A stretch of 9,746 nucleotides of DNA from positions 1 through 9,746 of the forward strand of contig CAIMPQ010000131.1 in assembly GCA_903843315.1 (NCBI GenBank), written 5' to 3'. The translations under genes and the position numbers were made by a program. Source of the stretch: an uncultured beta proteobacterium (GTDB lineage: Bacteria > Pseudomonadota > Gammaproteobacteria > Burkholderiales > Burkholderiaceae). Below the pieces are notes generated by a model. That model was not told the DNA's origin, did not search any database, and saw nothing but the letters and a program-made list of their open reading frames with translations. This document shows, piece after piece, positions 1 through 6,623 of the stretch. Every line of letters starts with the position of its first letter. The first letter of the stretch is position 1.

Positions 1-2106
1 CCAGCAAAAGCAATTCCATTGGATGAAGTGGAGTCAGCAAAAGAAATCGTCAAACGTTTTGCAACAGGCGCGATGTCTCTGGGCTCTATCTCTACTGAAG
101 CGCACGCTACCTTAGCAATTGCGATGAACCGCATTGGTGGCAAGTCCAATACAGGCGAGGGTGGCGAAGATCCAAATCGTTACGTCAATGAGCTCAAAGG
201 CATTCCCATTAAGAAGGGTGAGACTCTAGCTAGCGTCTTAGGTAGCGATGTAGTGGAAGCCAATATTCCATTGCTTGATGGTGACTCATTGCGATCCAAA
301 ATTAAGCAAGTTGCTTCTGGGCGTTTTGGTGTAACCACTCAATATTTACGCTCTGCAGATCAGATCCAAATCAAGATGGCACAGGGTGCTAAGCCTGGTG
401 AGGGCGGTCAATTGCCCGGCGGAAAAGTATCTGACTACATTGGTAAGCTGCGTTTTTCTGTACCCGGTGTAGGTTTGATTTCTCCTCCTCCGCATCATGA
501 TATTTATTCAATTGAAGATATTGCTCAGTTGATCCATGATTTGAAGAACGTCAATCCTAAAGCAGACATTTCTGTGAAGTTGGTATCTGAAGTGGGTGTA
601 GGTACAGTTGCTGCGGGTGTTGCTAAGGCAAAAGCAGATCACGTTGTGATCGCTGGCCACGATGGCGGTACTGGGGCATCCCCACTCTCATCCATTAAAC
701 ATGCCGGTTCGCCATGGGAATTGGGACTGGCAGAAACACAGCAAACCTTGGTTCTAAATGGTTTGCGTAGCCGTATTCGTGTTCAGGCCGATGGCCAAAT
801 GAAAACCGGTCGTGACGTTGTGATCGGCGCATTATTGGGCGCAGATGAGTTCGGTTTTGCAACAGCGCCATTGGTGGTTGAGGGCTGCATCATGATGCGC
901 AAGTGCCATTTAAATACCTGCCCAGTAGGTGTTGCTACTCAAGACCCAGAATTGCGTAAGAAGTTTTCTGGTAAGCCTGAGCATGTCGTGAACTTCTTCT
1001 TTTTTATTGCAGAAGAAGCTCGTGAAATCATGGCGCAGTTGGGCATTCGCAAGTTTGATGATTTGATCGGTCGCGTTGATTTGCTGGATACCCGCAAAGG
1101 GATTGATAATTGGAAAGTGCATGGTTTGGATTTCAGTAAAATCTTTGCTGCTCCTCAAGTTGCAGCAGATGTTCCTCGCTACCAAGTCCTCACTCAGGAT
1201 CATGGTTTAGCAAGCGCACTTGACAATATCTTGATCGAAAAGAGCGAGCCTGCTCTTGAGCGTGGTGAAAAAGTCTCTTTCATCGTTCCAGTCAAGAACG
1301 TGAACCGTACCGTTGGTGCAATGCTTTCAGGTGAAGTTGCACAACGTTATGGTCATGCAGGTTTGCCTGATGACACTATCCATATTCAGTTAAATGGTAC
1401 CGCTGGTCAAAGCTTTGCCGCCTTCTTGGCGCATGGCATCACCTTGGACTTGGTTGGTGATGGTAATGACTACGTAGGTAAAGGCCTATCAGGCGGCCGC
1501 GTGATTGTGCGTGCTCCGCATGAGTTCCGCGGCGACACCGCTAAGAACATTATTGTTGGTAATACCGTCTTGTACGGCGGCATTGCTGGTGAAGCCTTCT
1601 TTAACGGAGTAGCTGGCGAGCGTTTTGCGGTTCGTAATTCTGGCGCCACTACTGTGGTTGAGGGTACTGGTGACCACGGTTGTGAGTACATGACTGGTGG
1701 AACTGTTGTGGTGCTCGGTACTACAGGCCGTAACTTTGCTGCAGGTATGAGCGGTGGTATTGCCTATGTGTATGACGAAGATGGTTTGTTTGACAAGCGT
1801 TGCAATACCAGCATGGCTAGCCTAGAGAAGGTACTACCGTCTGCAGAGCAGATCGCCCAGATTCCGCAGTCAGCTTGGCATGCCCCGGTAGATGTAAAAG
1901 ATGGCGGCGAGCGTTTAACAGATGAGCAAATCTTGAAGAGCTTAATTGAGCGTCATTTCCGCTACACCGGCTCAGAGCGCGCTAAAGCACTTTTGGCTGA
2001 TTGGGAAAATGCCCGTAGTCGTTTTGTGAAAGTTCTGCCAACTGAGTACAAGCGTGCTTTAGGTGAGTTGTGGGACAAGGCTCAGAATAAAACCATCGCC
2101 GCTTAA
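1..2106 (+). CDS. gltB: Glutamate synthase large subunit, C-terminal part (5' end outside window)
   Basis: The frame is open from base 1, so this is the last 701 codons of a protein that is usually about 1500 residues; an apparent TTG start at 19 is only an internal Leu codon. The large subunit makes glutamate from 2-oxoglutarate and ammonia released from glutamine, in the cytoplasm, with electrons supplied by GltD. The fragment opens in the FMN-binding synthase barrel (GGKSNTGEGGEDPNRY near residues 47-62; GHDGGTGASP near 219). The 3Fe-4S cysteines are at fragment residues 296, 302 and 307 (C-x5-C-x4-C, codons at 886, 904, 919). The C-terminal third is the Gly-rich GXGXG beta-helix domain, with repeats such as GDGNDYVGKGLSGG and AAGMSGG. 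The N-terminal glutamine amidotransferase domain with its catalytic Cys1 is outside the window. gltD follows after 56 bases. Identification is very secure. Confidence 0.97.
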   Translation, partial: PAKAIPLDEVESAKEIVKRFATGAMSLGSISTEAHATLAIAMNRIGGKSNTGEGGEDPNRYVNELKGIPIKKGETLASVLGSDVVEANIPLLDGDSLRSKIKQVASGRFGVTTQYLRSADQIQIKMAQGAKPGEGGQLPGGKVSDYIGKLRFSVPGVGLISPPPHHDIYSIEDIAQLIHDLKNVNPKADISVKLVSEVGVGTVAAGVAKAKADHVVIAGHDGGTGASPLSSIKHAGSPWELGLAETQQTLVLNGLRSRIRVQADGQMKTGRDVVIGALLGADEFGFATAPLVVEGCIMMRKCHLNTCPVGVATQDPELRKKFSGKPEHVVNFFFFIAEEAREIMAQLGIRKFDDLIGRVDLLDTRKGIDNWKVHGLDFSKIFAAPQVAADVPRYQVLTQDHGLASALDNILIEKSEPALERGEKVSFIVPVKNVNRTVGAMLSGEVAQRYGHAGLPDDTIHIQLNGTAGQSFAAFLAHGITLDLVGDGNDYVGKGLSGGRVIVRAPHEFRGDTAKNIIVGNTVLYGGIAGEAFFNGVAGERFAVRNSGATTVVEGTGDHGCEYMTGGTVVVLGTTGRNFAAGMSGGIAYVYDEDGLFDKRCNTSMASLEKVLPSAEQIAQIPQSAWHAPVDVKDGGERLTDEQILKSLIERHFRYTGSERAKALLADWENARSRFVKVLPTEYKRALGELWDKAQNKTIAA

Positions 2107-2162
2107 GCTGATTGAGCTACTGAATTAATACGGATATTAAGAAAAGATACTAAGGATTAGAT

Positions 2163-3626
2163 ATGGGTAAGGTTACTGGTTTTATGGAGTTTGAGCGCGT
2201 TGATGAAACATACGAAGCACCCGTTAAACGCCTTCACCACTACAAAGAGTTCGTTGCCGCATTAACTGACGAAGAGGCCAAGGTTCAAGGCGCGCGCTGT
2301 ATGGATTGTGGTATTCCATTCTGTAGTAATGGTTGTCCAGTCAATAACATCATTCCAGACTTCAACGATTTAGTTTTCCATAATGACTGGAAGAATGCTT
2401 TAGATGTACTGCAATCAACTAATAACTTTCCAGAGTTCACGGGCCGTATTTGCCCTGCGCCTTGTGAGGCTGCGTGTACTTTAGGTATTAATCGCGCACC
2501 GGTTGGTATTAAATCCATCGAGCATGCCATTATTGATCGGGGCTGGGAGAGTGGGTGGGTTAAGCCTCAGCCATCTAAAACCAAGACTGGGAAAAAAGTA
2601 GCGATTGTTGGTGGAGGTCCTGCGGGCATGGCAGCAGCCCAACAATTAGCACGTGTTGGACATGATGTGACGGTGTTCGAAAAAAATGACCGTGTTGGTG
2701 GCTTACTCCGTTATGGTATCCCTGATTTCAAAATGGAGAAGTGGCTGATTGATCGCCGTGTCGAGCAGATGCAGGCTGAGGGCGTGAAATTTGAAACCGG
2801 TGTTTTTGTTGGTAAAGAGGCAATGGGGATCGAAGTAAAAAATTACTCCACCAAAACCGTTTCACCTGAGCAGTTAATGAAAGATTTTGATGCTGTCGTG
2901 ATTACTGGTGGCGCAGAGCAGCCTCGTGATCTGCCTGTTCCAGGTCGCGAGCTATCCGGTGTTCACTATGCATTGGAATTTTTGATACCCCAGAATAAAG
3001 AGAATGCAGGCGATTTCAAAAACGAAATTCGTGCAACCGATAAACATGTAGTGGTTATTGGTGGTGGTGATACCGGCTCAGATTGTGTTGGTACCTCCAA
3101 TCGCCATGGGGCTACAAAAATTACGCAATTTGAGTTGCTTCCCCAGCCACCTGAAGTTGAAAACAAGCCTTTGGTATGGCCTTATTGGCCAACGAAGTTA
3201 CGTACATCTTCTTCTCATGAAGAAGGTTGTGATCGGGACTGGTCGGTTGGTACCAAGCGTTTTGAAGGCAAAAACGGCAAAGTGGAAAAGCTCATTGGCG
3301 TCCGTTTGGAGTGGAAAGATGGGAAAATGGTTGAAGCCCCAAACTCTGAATTTGAGATCAAAGCAGATTTAGTACTTTTGGCCATGGGTTTTGTGTCTCC
3401 AGTGCAGCAGGTGCTCAATGCATTTGGCGTTGAAAAAGATGCTCGTGGCAATGCTAAGGCTACTGTGGATGGTCAAAATGCCTATCAAACCAACGTTTCT
3501 AAGGTTTTTGCAGCAGGTGATATGCGCCGCGGACAATCTTTGGTTGTTTGGGCGATTCGCGAAGGTCGCCAGTGTGCTCAGGCAGTAGACCAGTATTTGA
3601 TGGGGTCATCTGTTTTACCTCGATAA
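2163..3626 (+). CDS. gltD: Glutamate synthase [NADPH] small subunit
   Basis: This 487-residue flavoprotein passes electrons from NADPH through FAD and 4Fe-4S clusters to GltB. It belongs to the family of FAD-dependent oxidoreductases that also includes the dihydropyrimidine dehydrogenase N-terminal part. The N-terminal Fe-S domain carries C46, C49, C54, C58 and a second set C97, C101, C105. The FAD dinucleotide fold has GGGPAG at 150-155, and the NADPH fold has GGGDTG at 300-305. Near the C-terminus, AAGDMRRGQSLVVWAI is the conserved closing FAD contact. Length is normal for the family. The ATG is supported by AAGGA at 2152-2156, six bases upstream. Gene order gltB-gltD is standard, and the two are almost certainly one operon. 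The last two sense codons and the stop lie inside an inverted repeat shared with the start region of mlaF. Confidence 0.97.
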   Translation: MGKVTGFMEFERVDETYEAPVKRLHHYKEFVAALTDEEAKVQGARCMDCGIPFCSNGCPVNNIIPDFNDLVFHNDWKNALDVLQSTNNFPEFTGRICPAPCEAACTLGINRAPVGIKSIEHAIIDRGWESGWVKPQPSKTKTGKKVAIVGGGPAGMAAAQQLARVGHDVTVFEKNDRVGGLLRYGIPDFKMEKWLIDRRVEQMQAEGVKFETGVFVGKEAMGIEVKNYSTKTVSPEQLMKDFDAVVITGGAEQPRDLPVPGRELSGVHYALEFLIPQNKENAGDFKNEIRATDKHVVVIGGGDTGSDCVGTSNRHGATKITQFELLPQPPEVENKPLVWPYWPTKLRTSSSHEEGCDRDWSVGTKRFEGKNGKVEKLIGVRLEWKDGKMVEAPNSEFEIKADLVLLAMGFVSPVQQVLNAFGVEKDARGNAKATVDGQNAYQTNVSKVFAAGDMRRGQSLVVWAIREGRQCAQAVDQYLMGSSVLPR

Positions 3627-3634
3627 TATCGAGG
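3618..3634 (+). promoter_or_regulatory. Perfect 8-bp inverted repeat over gltD stop and mlaF Shine-Dalgarno
   Basis: CCTCGATA-A-TATCGAGG reads identically on both strands apart from the central base. In RNA it could form a 7-bp stem with an AAU loop. The left arm contains the last gltD codons (Pro, Arg) and the stop TAA at 3624-3626; the right arm contains GAGG, the only ribosome-binding-like sequence before the mlaF ATG at 3637. Folding would hide that site, and a ribosome terminating on gltD would open it, which would couple the two genes. There is no T-run after it, so it is not a standard terminator. The repeat is seen directly; the coupling role is inference. A protein-binding operator is an alternative. 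Confidence 0.5.
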
Positions 3635-3636
3635 AT

Positions 3637-4488
3637 ATGAATAGTAGCCAGCCCAACTCATTGGATGCAAGCACGCAATCTGCAGGCGACGTCGTTGTTT
3701 CAATTAAGGACGTCAACTTTTCTTATGCTCCAGATGAAAGACAAATCTTGTCTGGGCTTAATATGGAGTTTCGTCGCGGCCAGGTAGTTGCTGTCATGGG
3801 CGGGTCTGGTTGCGGCAAGACCACCATCCTGCGTTTAATCGGCGGTCAATTTACTGCTCAATCTGGCCAGGTCTTATTTGAAGGTCAAGATATTGGCAAG
3901 ATGAGCAGCGTTGAATTAATGGCCGCTCGCAGACGCATGGGGATGCTTTTTCAGTTTGGCGCCTTGTTCACCGACTTAAGCGTCTTTGAAAATGTGGCTT
4001 TCCCCTTGCGTGAACATACTGACTTAAGTGAAGAACTTTTGCGCTCCCTAGTGCTCATGAAATTAAATGCAGTGGGTTTGCGTGGCGCACGCGATTTGAT
4101 GCCTTCACAAATTTCTGGGGGTATGGCAAGACGAGTTGCGCTTGCTAGAGCAATCGCACTAGACCCTCCTTTGATTATGTATGACGAGCCATTTGCAGGC
4201 TTGGATCCAATCTCCCTGGGAATTACAGCGCGCTTGATCCGCGATTTAAATAATGCGCTGGGAGCCACTAGCCTATTGGTCACGCATGATGTGGAAGAAA
4301 CTTTTGCGATAGCAGATTACGTTTACTTTATTGCCAATGGGCACATTGGCGCCGAAGGTACTCCGGAAGAATTAAGTTGTTCCACAGACCCTTTTGTAAG
4401 ACAGTTTTTAGATGCAGCGCCAGATGGTCCCGTGCCTTTCCACTACCCAGGCCAGAGCTTGGAAGAAGATTTTGGAGTAAGGGCTTAA
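3637..4488 (+). CDS. mlaF: Mla phospholipid transporter ATP-binding protein MlaF
   Basis: This is the cytoplasmic ATPase of the MlaFEDB complex, which moves phospholipids between the inner membrane and periplasmic MlaC to maintain outer-membrane lipid asymmetry. It has 283 residues (E. coli about 270). Walker A GGSGCGKTT is at 55-63 and the Q-loop FQFGALF near 105. The signature ISGGMARR at 159-166 has the MlaF-type Met-Ala in place of LSGGQ. Walker B LIMYDEP is at 179-185 and the switch His is H217. The tail DGPVPFHYP near 264-272 matches the MlaF C-terminal extension that in E. coli contacts MlaB. The start is 10 bases after gltD. Its GAGG at 3631-3634 is only two bases from the ATG, an unusually short spacing. 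The first 18 residues look like a non-conserved lead, so a later start such as TTG at 3661 cannot be excluded. The stop overlaps the mlaE start by one base (TAATG). Confidence 0.96.
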   Translation: MNSSQPNSLDASTQSAGDVVVSIKDVNFSYAPDERQILSGLNMEFRRGQVVAVMGGSGCGKTTILRLIGGQFTAQSGQVLFEGQDIGKMSSVELMAARRRMGMLFQFGALFTDLSVFENVAFPLREHTDLSEELLRSLVLMKLNAVGLRGARDLMPSQISGGMARRVALARAIALDPPLIMYDEPFAGLDPISLGITARLIRDLNNALGATSLLVTHDVEETFAIADYVYFIANGHIGAEGTPEELSCSTDPFVRQFLDAAPDGPVPFHYPGQSLEEDFGVRA

Positions 4489-5285
4489 TGACTATCTTCA
4501 ACAGAGTGATTGATTTATTTGGCGACCTTGGATTTTTTGTTCGTCGTAATCTGATGAGTCTGGGATTAGCTGCGCGGATGTTTTCAGCAGTAATTTTGCG
4601 ATCTGGATTTTTATTGAAACGCCCACGCTTGGTAATTGATCAAATTTTATTTGTTGGCAACCATTCATTTGTCATCATCGCTGTCTCCGGATTATTTGTA
4701 GGTTTCGTATTGGGCTTGCAGGGCTATTACACCCTGAACCGTTATGGTTCAGAGCAAGCGCTTGGGCTCTTGGTTGCCTTGTCATTGACGCGTGAACTCG
4801 GCCCAGTGATTACCGCTCTTTTATTTGCAGGACGCGCTGGAACTTCATTAACTGCTGAAATCGGCTTGATGAAGGCCGGCGAGCAATTAAGTGCCATGGA
4901 GATGATGGCTGTGGACCCCCTTAGTCGCGTAATCGCACCAAGACTTTGGGCTGGCATTATTTCTATGCCGATTTTGGCCACCATTTTTACAGCAGTGGGC
5001 GTGATGGGCGGCTATTTTGTGGGCGTTCCCTTAATTGGGGTGGACTCTGGTGCATTTTGGTCACAAATGCAGGGTGGGGTTGATCTCTTTTCAGACATTG
5101 GTAATGGCCTCATTAAAAGTATGGTGTTCGGTGTAGCAGTTACGTTTATTGCCCTTTATCAAGGTTATGAAGCCAAGCCTACGCCTGAGGGCGTTTCACA
5201 AGCCACCACCCGTACGGTGGTGATCTCTTCTTTATCGGTTTTAGCATTAGATTTCTTGCTAACCGCAATGATGTTCTCAAATTAG
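4488..5285 (+). CDS. mlaE: Mla phospholipid transporter permease MlaE
   Basis: This is the inner-membrane permease (MlaE/YrbE family) of the Mla system; two copies form the transmembrane core beneath the MlaD ring. The protein has 265 residues, close to the E. coli length of 260. The frame is open further upstream to 4377, but that stretch lies inside mlaF, and the ATG at 4488 overlaps the mlaF stop as TAATG with GGAG at 4474-4477 in front, so this is the start. An N-terminal amphipathic/interfacial helix (about 1-35) is followed by hydrophobic segments near 55-82, 95-112, 145-178, 200-225 and 238-262. The conserved core LTRELGPVITALLFAGRAG, followed by an EIG-x3-AGEQ-type coupling segment, is diagnostic of the family. 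It is translationally coupled to mlaF. I see no anomaly. Confidence 0.96.
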   Translation: MTIFNRVIDLFGDLGFFVRRNLMSLGLAARMFSAVILRSGFLLKRPRLVIDQILFVGNHSFVIIAVSGLFVGFVLGLQGYYTLNRYGSEQALGLLVALSLTRELGPVITALLFAGRAGTSLTAEIGLMKAGEQLSAMEMMAVDPLSRVIAPRLWAGIISMPILATIFTAVGVMGGYFVGVPLIGVDSGAFWSQMQGGVDLFSDIGNGLIKSMVFGVAVTFIALYQGYEAKPTPEGVSQATTRTVVISSLSVLALDFLLTAMMFSN

Positions 5286-5306
5286 AAAGAATAAACTGGG
5301 GCTCTT

Positions 5307-5789
5307 ATGAGAAAAAGTGCAATTGACATTTGGGTAGGAATTTTTGTTGCCATTGGTTTGCTGGCAGCTTTATTCCTTGCATTAAAAGTCGGCAATATGA
5401 ATGCAGTCTCCTTTGCGCCAACTTATAAAATTTCTGCGCGCTTTGATAACATCGGCGGCTTAAAACCACGTGCTCCAGTAAAGAGTGCGGGTGTGGTTGT
5501 TGGACGCATTGCAAACATTTCTTTTGACGATAAAACCTATCAAGCAACTGTTGTAATGACAATTGAAGAGTCTTATAAGTTCCCGACAGATTCCGCAGCA
5601 AAAATTTTGACATCGGGTTTATTGGGCGAGCAATACATTGGACTTGAGGCCGGTGGTTCTGATGACTTGTTGGCTGATGGTGGGAAAATTACACAAACTC
5701 AATCAGCCATTGTTCTAGAAAATCTCATTAGTCAGTTTCTCTACAACAAAGCAGCCGATAGTGGCCAAGAGAAGGGCCAAGCAAAATGA
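5307..5789 (+). CDS. mlaD: Mla phospholipid transporter MCE-domain protein MlaD
   Basis: MlaD is a single-pass inner-membrane protein whose periplasmic MCE domains form a hexameric ring with a hydrophobic pore for phospholipids, docking MlaC on one side and MlaE on the other. This copy has 160 residues (E. coli about 183). Residues 7-27 form the transmembrane anchor. The MCE domain follows (about 38-117), with FDNIGGLKPRAPVKSAGVVVGRI and SGLLGEQYIGLEAGG as its hallmark stretches. The C-terminal helical segment LENLISQFLYN near 142-152 corresponds to the pore-lining helix. The final residues are polar and charged and are probably disordered. The ATG has a GGGG at 5297-5301, five bases upstream. 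The stop overlaps the mlaA start as ATGA, which implies translational coupling. Confidence 0.95.
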   Translation: MRKSAIDIWVGIFVAIGLLAALFLALKVGNMNAVSFAPTYKISARFDNIGGLKPRAPVKSAGVVVGRIANISFDDKTYQATVVMTIEESYKFPTDSAAKILTSGLLGEQYIGLEAGGSDDLLADGGKITQTQSAIVLENLISQFLYNKAADSGQEKGQAK

Positions 5790-6547
5790 TTTTGTGGGTA
5801 GCTAAGCTCAAAAGGCTAATAAAGCAATTGACTTTGCTTAGCTGTGCCGCCGTATTACTGGGTTGTGCTTCGATTCCTGCTGGAGTTGAGCCTTCCCCCC
5901 ATGATCCATGGGAGCCTTTTAACCGCTCTGTCTTTGAATTTAATGAAGGCCTAGACACTTATCTACTGAAACCAGCAGTCGCCGTATATCGCTTTATATT
6001 GCCCGAGTTCGTGCGTGAGGGAATTTATAACTTCTTCAGTAACTATAGTGACCTGTATACAGCCTTATTTAATTTATTACAGGGTAAGCCGGATTACGCC
6101 TTCAACGACTTGATGCGAGTGGTAGTTAATACAACCATGGGTCTAGGCGGTTTGATTGATTTGGCAACCCCTGGCGGACTTGAAAAACACAAAGAGGATT
6201 GGGGGCAAACTTTAGGTGTTTGGGGCGTACCAGCTGGACCCTATGTTGTCTTACCTTTCTTTGGCCCAAGCAATGTGAGGGATACCTTTGGTACGGTTGC
6301 AGACTTAGAGTCTGACTACCTATTTGGCATCATGCCCAATGTAGCTTTAAGAAATAGTATTACCGGTTTACGTGTGGTAAATGCCCGCAATACCTATTAC
6401 GAAGCAGGCGATTTATTAGATGGCGCAGCAATTGATAAGTACAGCTTTATGCGTGATGCCTATATTCAAAGACGCGAATACCAGATTAATGAGGGGCGTG
6501 ATGATGAAGAGCCTCTCATGCCAGTTTATGAGAATCCTTACCAATAA
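5786..6547 (+). CDS. mlaA: Outer-membrane lipoprotein MlaA (VacJ family)
   Basis: MlaA sits in the outer membrane, usually with a porin, and removes mislocalised phospholipids from the outer leaflet, handing them to MlaC. It has 253 residues. The N-terminus is a lipoprotein signal peptide: positive start (K7, K9, R10, K13), hydrophobic core, lipobox LLGC with Cys27 as the predicted lipidated residue. Ala at position +2 fits outer-membrane sorting. The VacJ core is clear: DPWEPFNRSVFEFNEGLD near 41-58, VNTTMGLGGLIDLA near 114-127, DWGQTLGVWGVPAGPY near 139-154 and LPFFGPSNVRDTFG near 157-170. The acidic tail (EGRDDEEPLMPVYENPYQ) is typical. It overlaps mlaD by four bases (ATGA), with GAAGGG at 5771-5776 inside mlaD as ribosome-binding site. 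In E. coli mlaA is at a separate locus, while here it is embedded between mlaD and mlaC. Confidence 0.96.
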   Translation: MILWVAKLKRLIKQLTLLSCAAVLLGCASIPAGVEPSPHDPWEPFNRSVFEFNEGLDTYLLKPAVAVYRFILPEFVREGIYNFFSNYSDLYTALFNLLQGKPDYAFNDLMRVVVNTTMGLGGLIDLATPGGLEKHKEDWGQTLGVWGVPAGPYVVLPFFGPSNVRDTFGTVADLESDYLFGIMPNVALRNSITGLRVVNARNTYYEAGDLLDGAAIDKYSFMRDAYIQRREYQINEGRDDEEPLMPVYENPYQ

Positions 6548-6562
6548 ATCATTTGGGTAGAA

Positions 6563-6580
6563 GGGGCTAAAATTAGCCCC
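6563..6580 (+). promoter_or_regulatory. Strong hairpin in the mlaA-mlaC spacer
   Basis: GGGGCTAA-AA-TTAGCCCC is a perfect 8-bp inverted repeat. As RNA it gives at least a 7-bp stem with a four-base loop, GC-rich at the base. It begins 16 bases after the mlaA stop. The bases after it (AACCTAAAAATAG) contain no T-run on the + strand, and the complementary strand also lacks one, so it is not a good intrinsic terminator. More likely roles are an mRNA stability element, partial attenuation, or an effect on mlaC initiation. The structure is seen in the sequence; the role is inference. Confidence 0.55.
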
Positions 6581-6589
6581 AACCTAAAA

Positions 6590-6613
6590 ATAGTGAGATA
6601 GTGAGATAGTGAG
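6590..6613 (+). repeat. Three exact tandem copies of an 8-bp unit before mlaC
   Basis: ATAGTGAG occurs three times head to tail (6590-6597, 6598-6605, 6606-6613). The next eight bases, ATAACGGG, match only partly (4 of 8) and lead straight into AT-ATG of mlaC at 6624. Because the unit is not a multiple of three, its TAG and TGA occur in all three frames, so any read-through of mlaA would stop here. The last GAG (6611-6613) lies ten bases from the mlaC ATG and could serve as a weak ribosome-binding site, so the copy number may matter for initiation. Confidence 0.85.
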
Positions 6614-6623
6614 ATAACGGGAT

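Noticed and set aside
910..1203. 97-codon reading frame on the minus strand inside gltB, and similar minus-strand frames inside other genes.
   Set aside because: They lie opposite strongly conserved coding sequence, have no recognisable domains or ribosome-binding sites, and look like shadows of the real genes.
2125..2140. AT-rich inverted repeat TTAATA-CGGA-TATTAA in the gltB-gltD spacer.
   Set aside because: Six A/T pairs form a very weak stem, it has no terminator tract, and such repeats are common by chance in AT-rich spacers.
2112..2140. Possible promoter before gltD: TTGAGC and TATTAA separated by 17 bases.
   Set aside because: Each box matches the sigma-70 consensus at only four of six positions, and gltD is expected to be transcribed with gltB, so support is too thin.
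3058..3372. 104-codon alternative-frame reading frame inside gltD.
   Set aside because: It overlaps the conserved NADPH domain of gltD in another frame and resembles no family.
4377..4487. Upstream in-frame extension of mlaE by 37 codons.
   Set aside because: The stretch overlaps the conserved end of mlaF, is not MlaE-like, and the TAATG junction at 4488 gives a family-typical start.
5204..5222. Seven-bp inverted repeat CACCACC-CGTAC-GGTGGTG inside mlaE.
   Set aside because: It lies wholly within a well-conserved coding region (Thr-Thr-Arg-Thr-Val-Val), so codon choice and chance explain it; no flanking signal supports a regulatory role.
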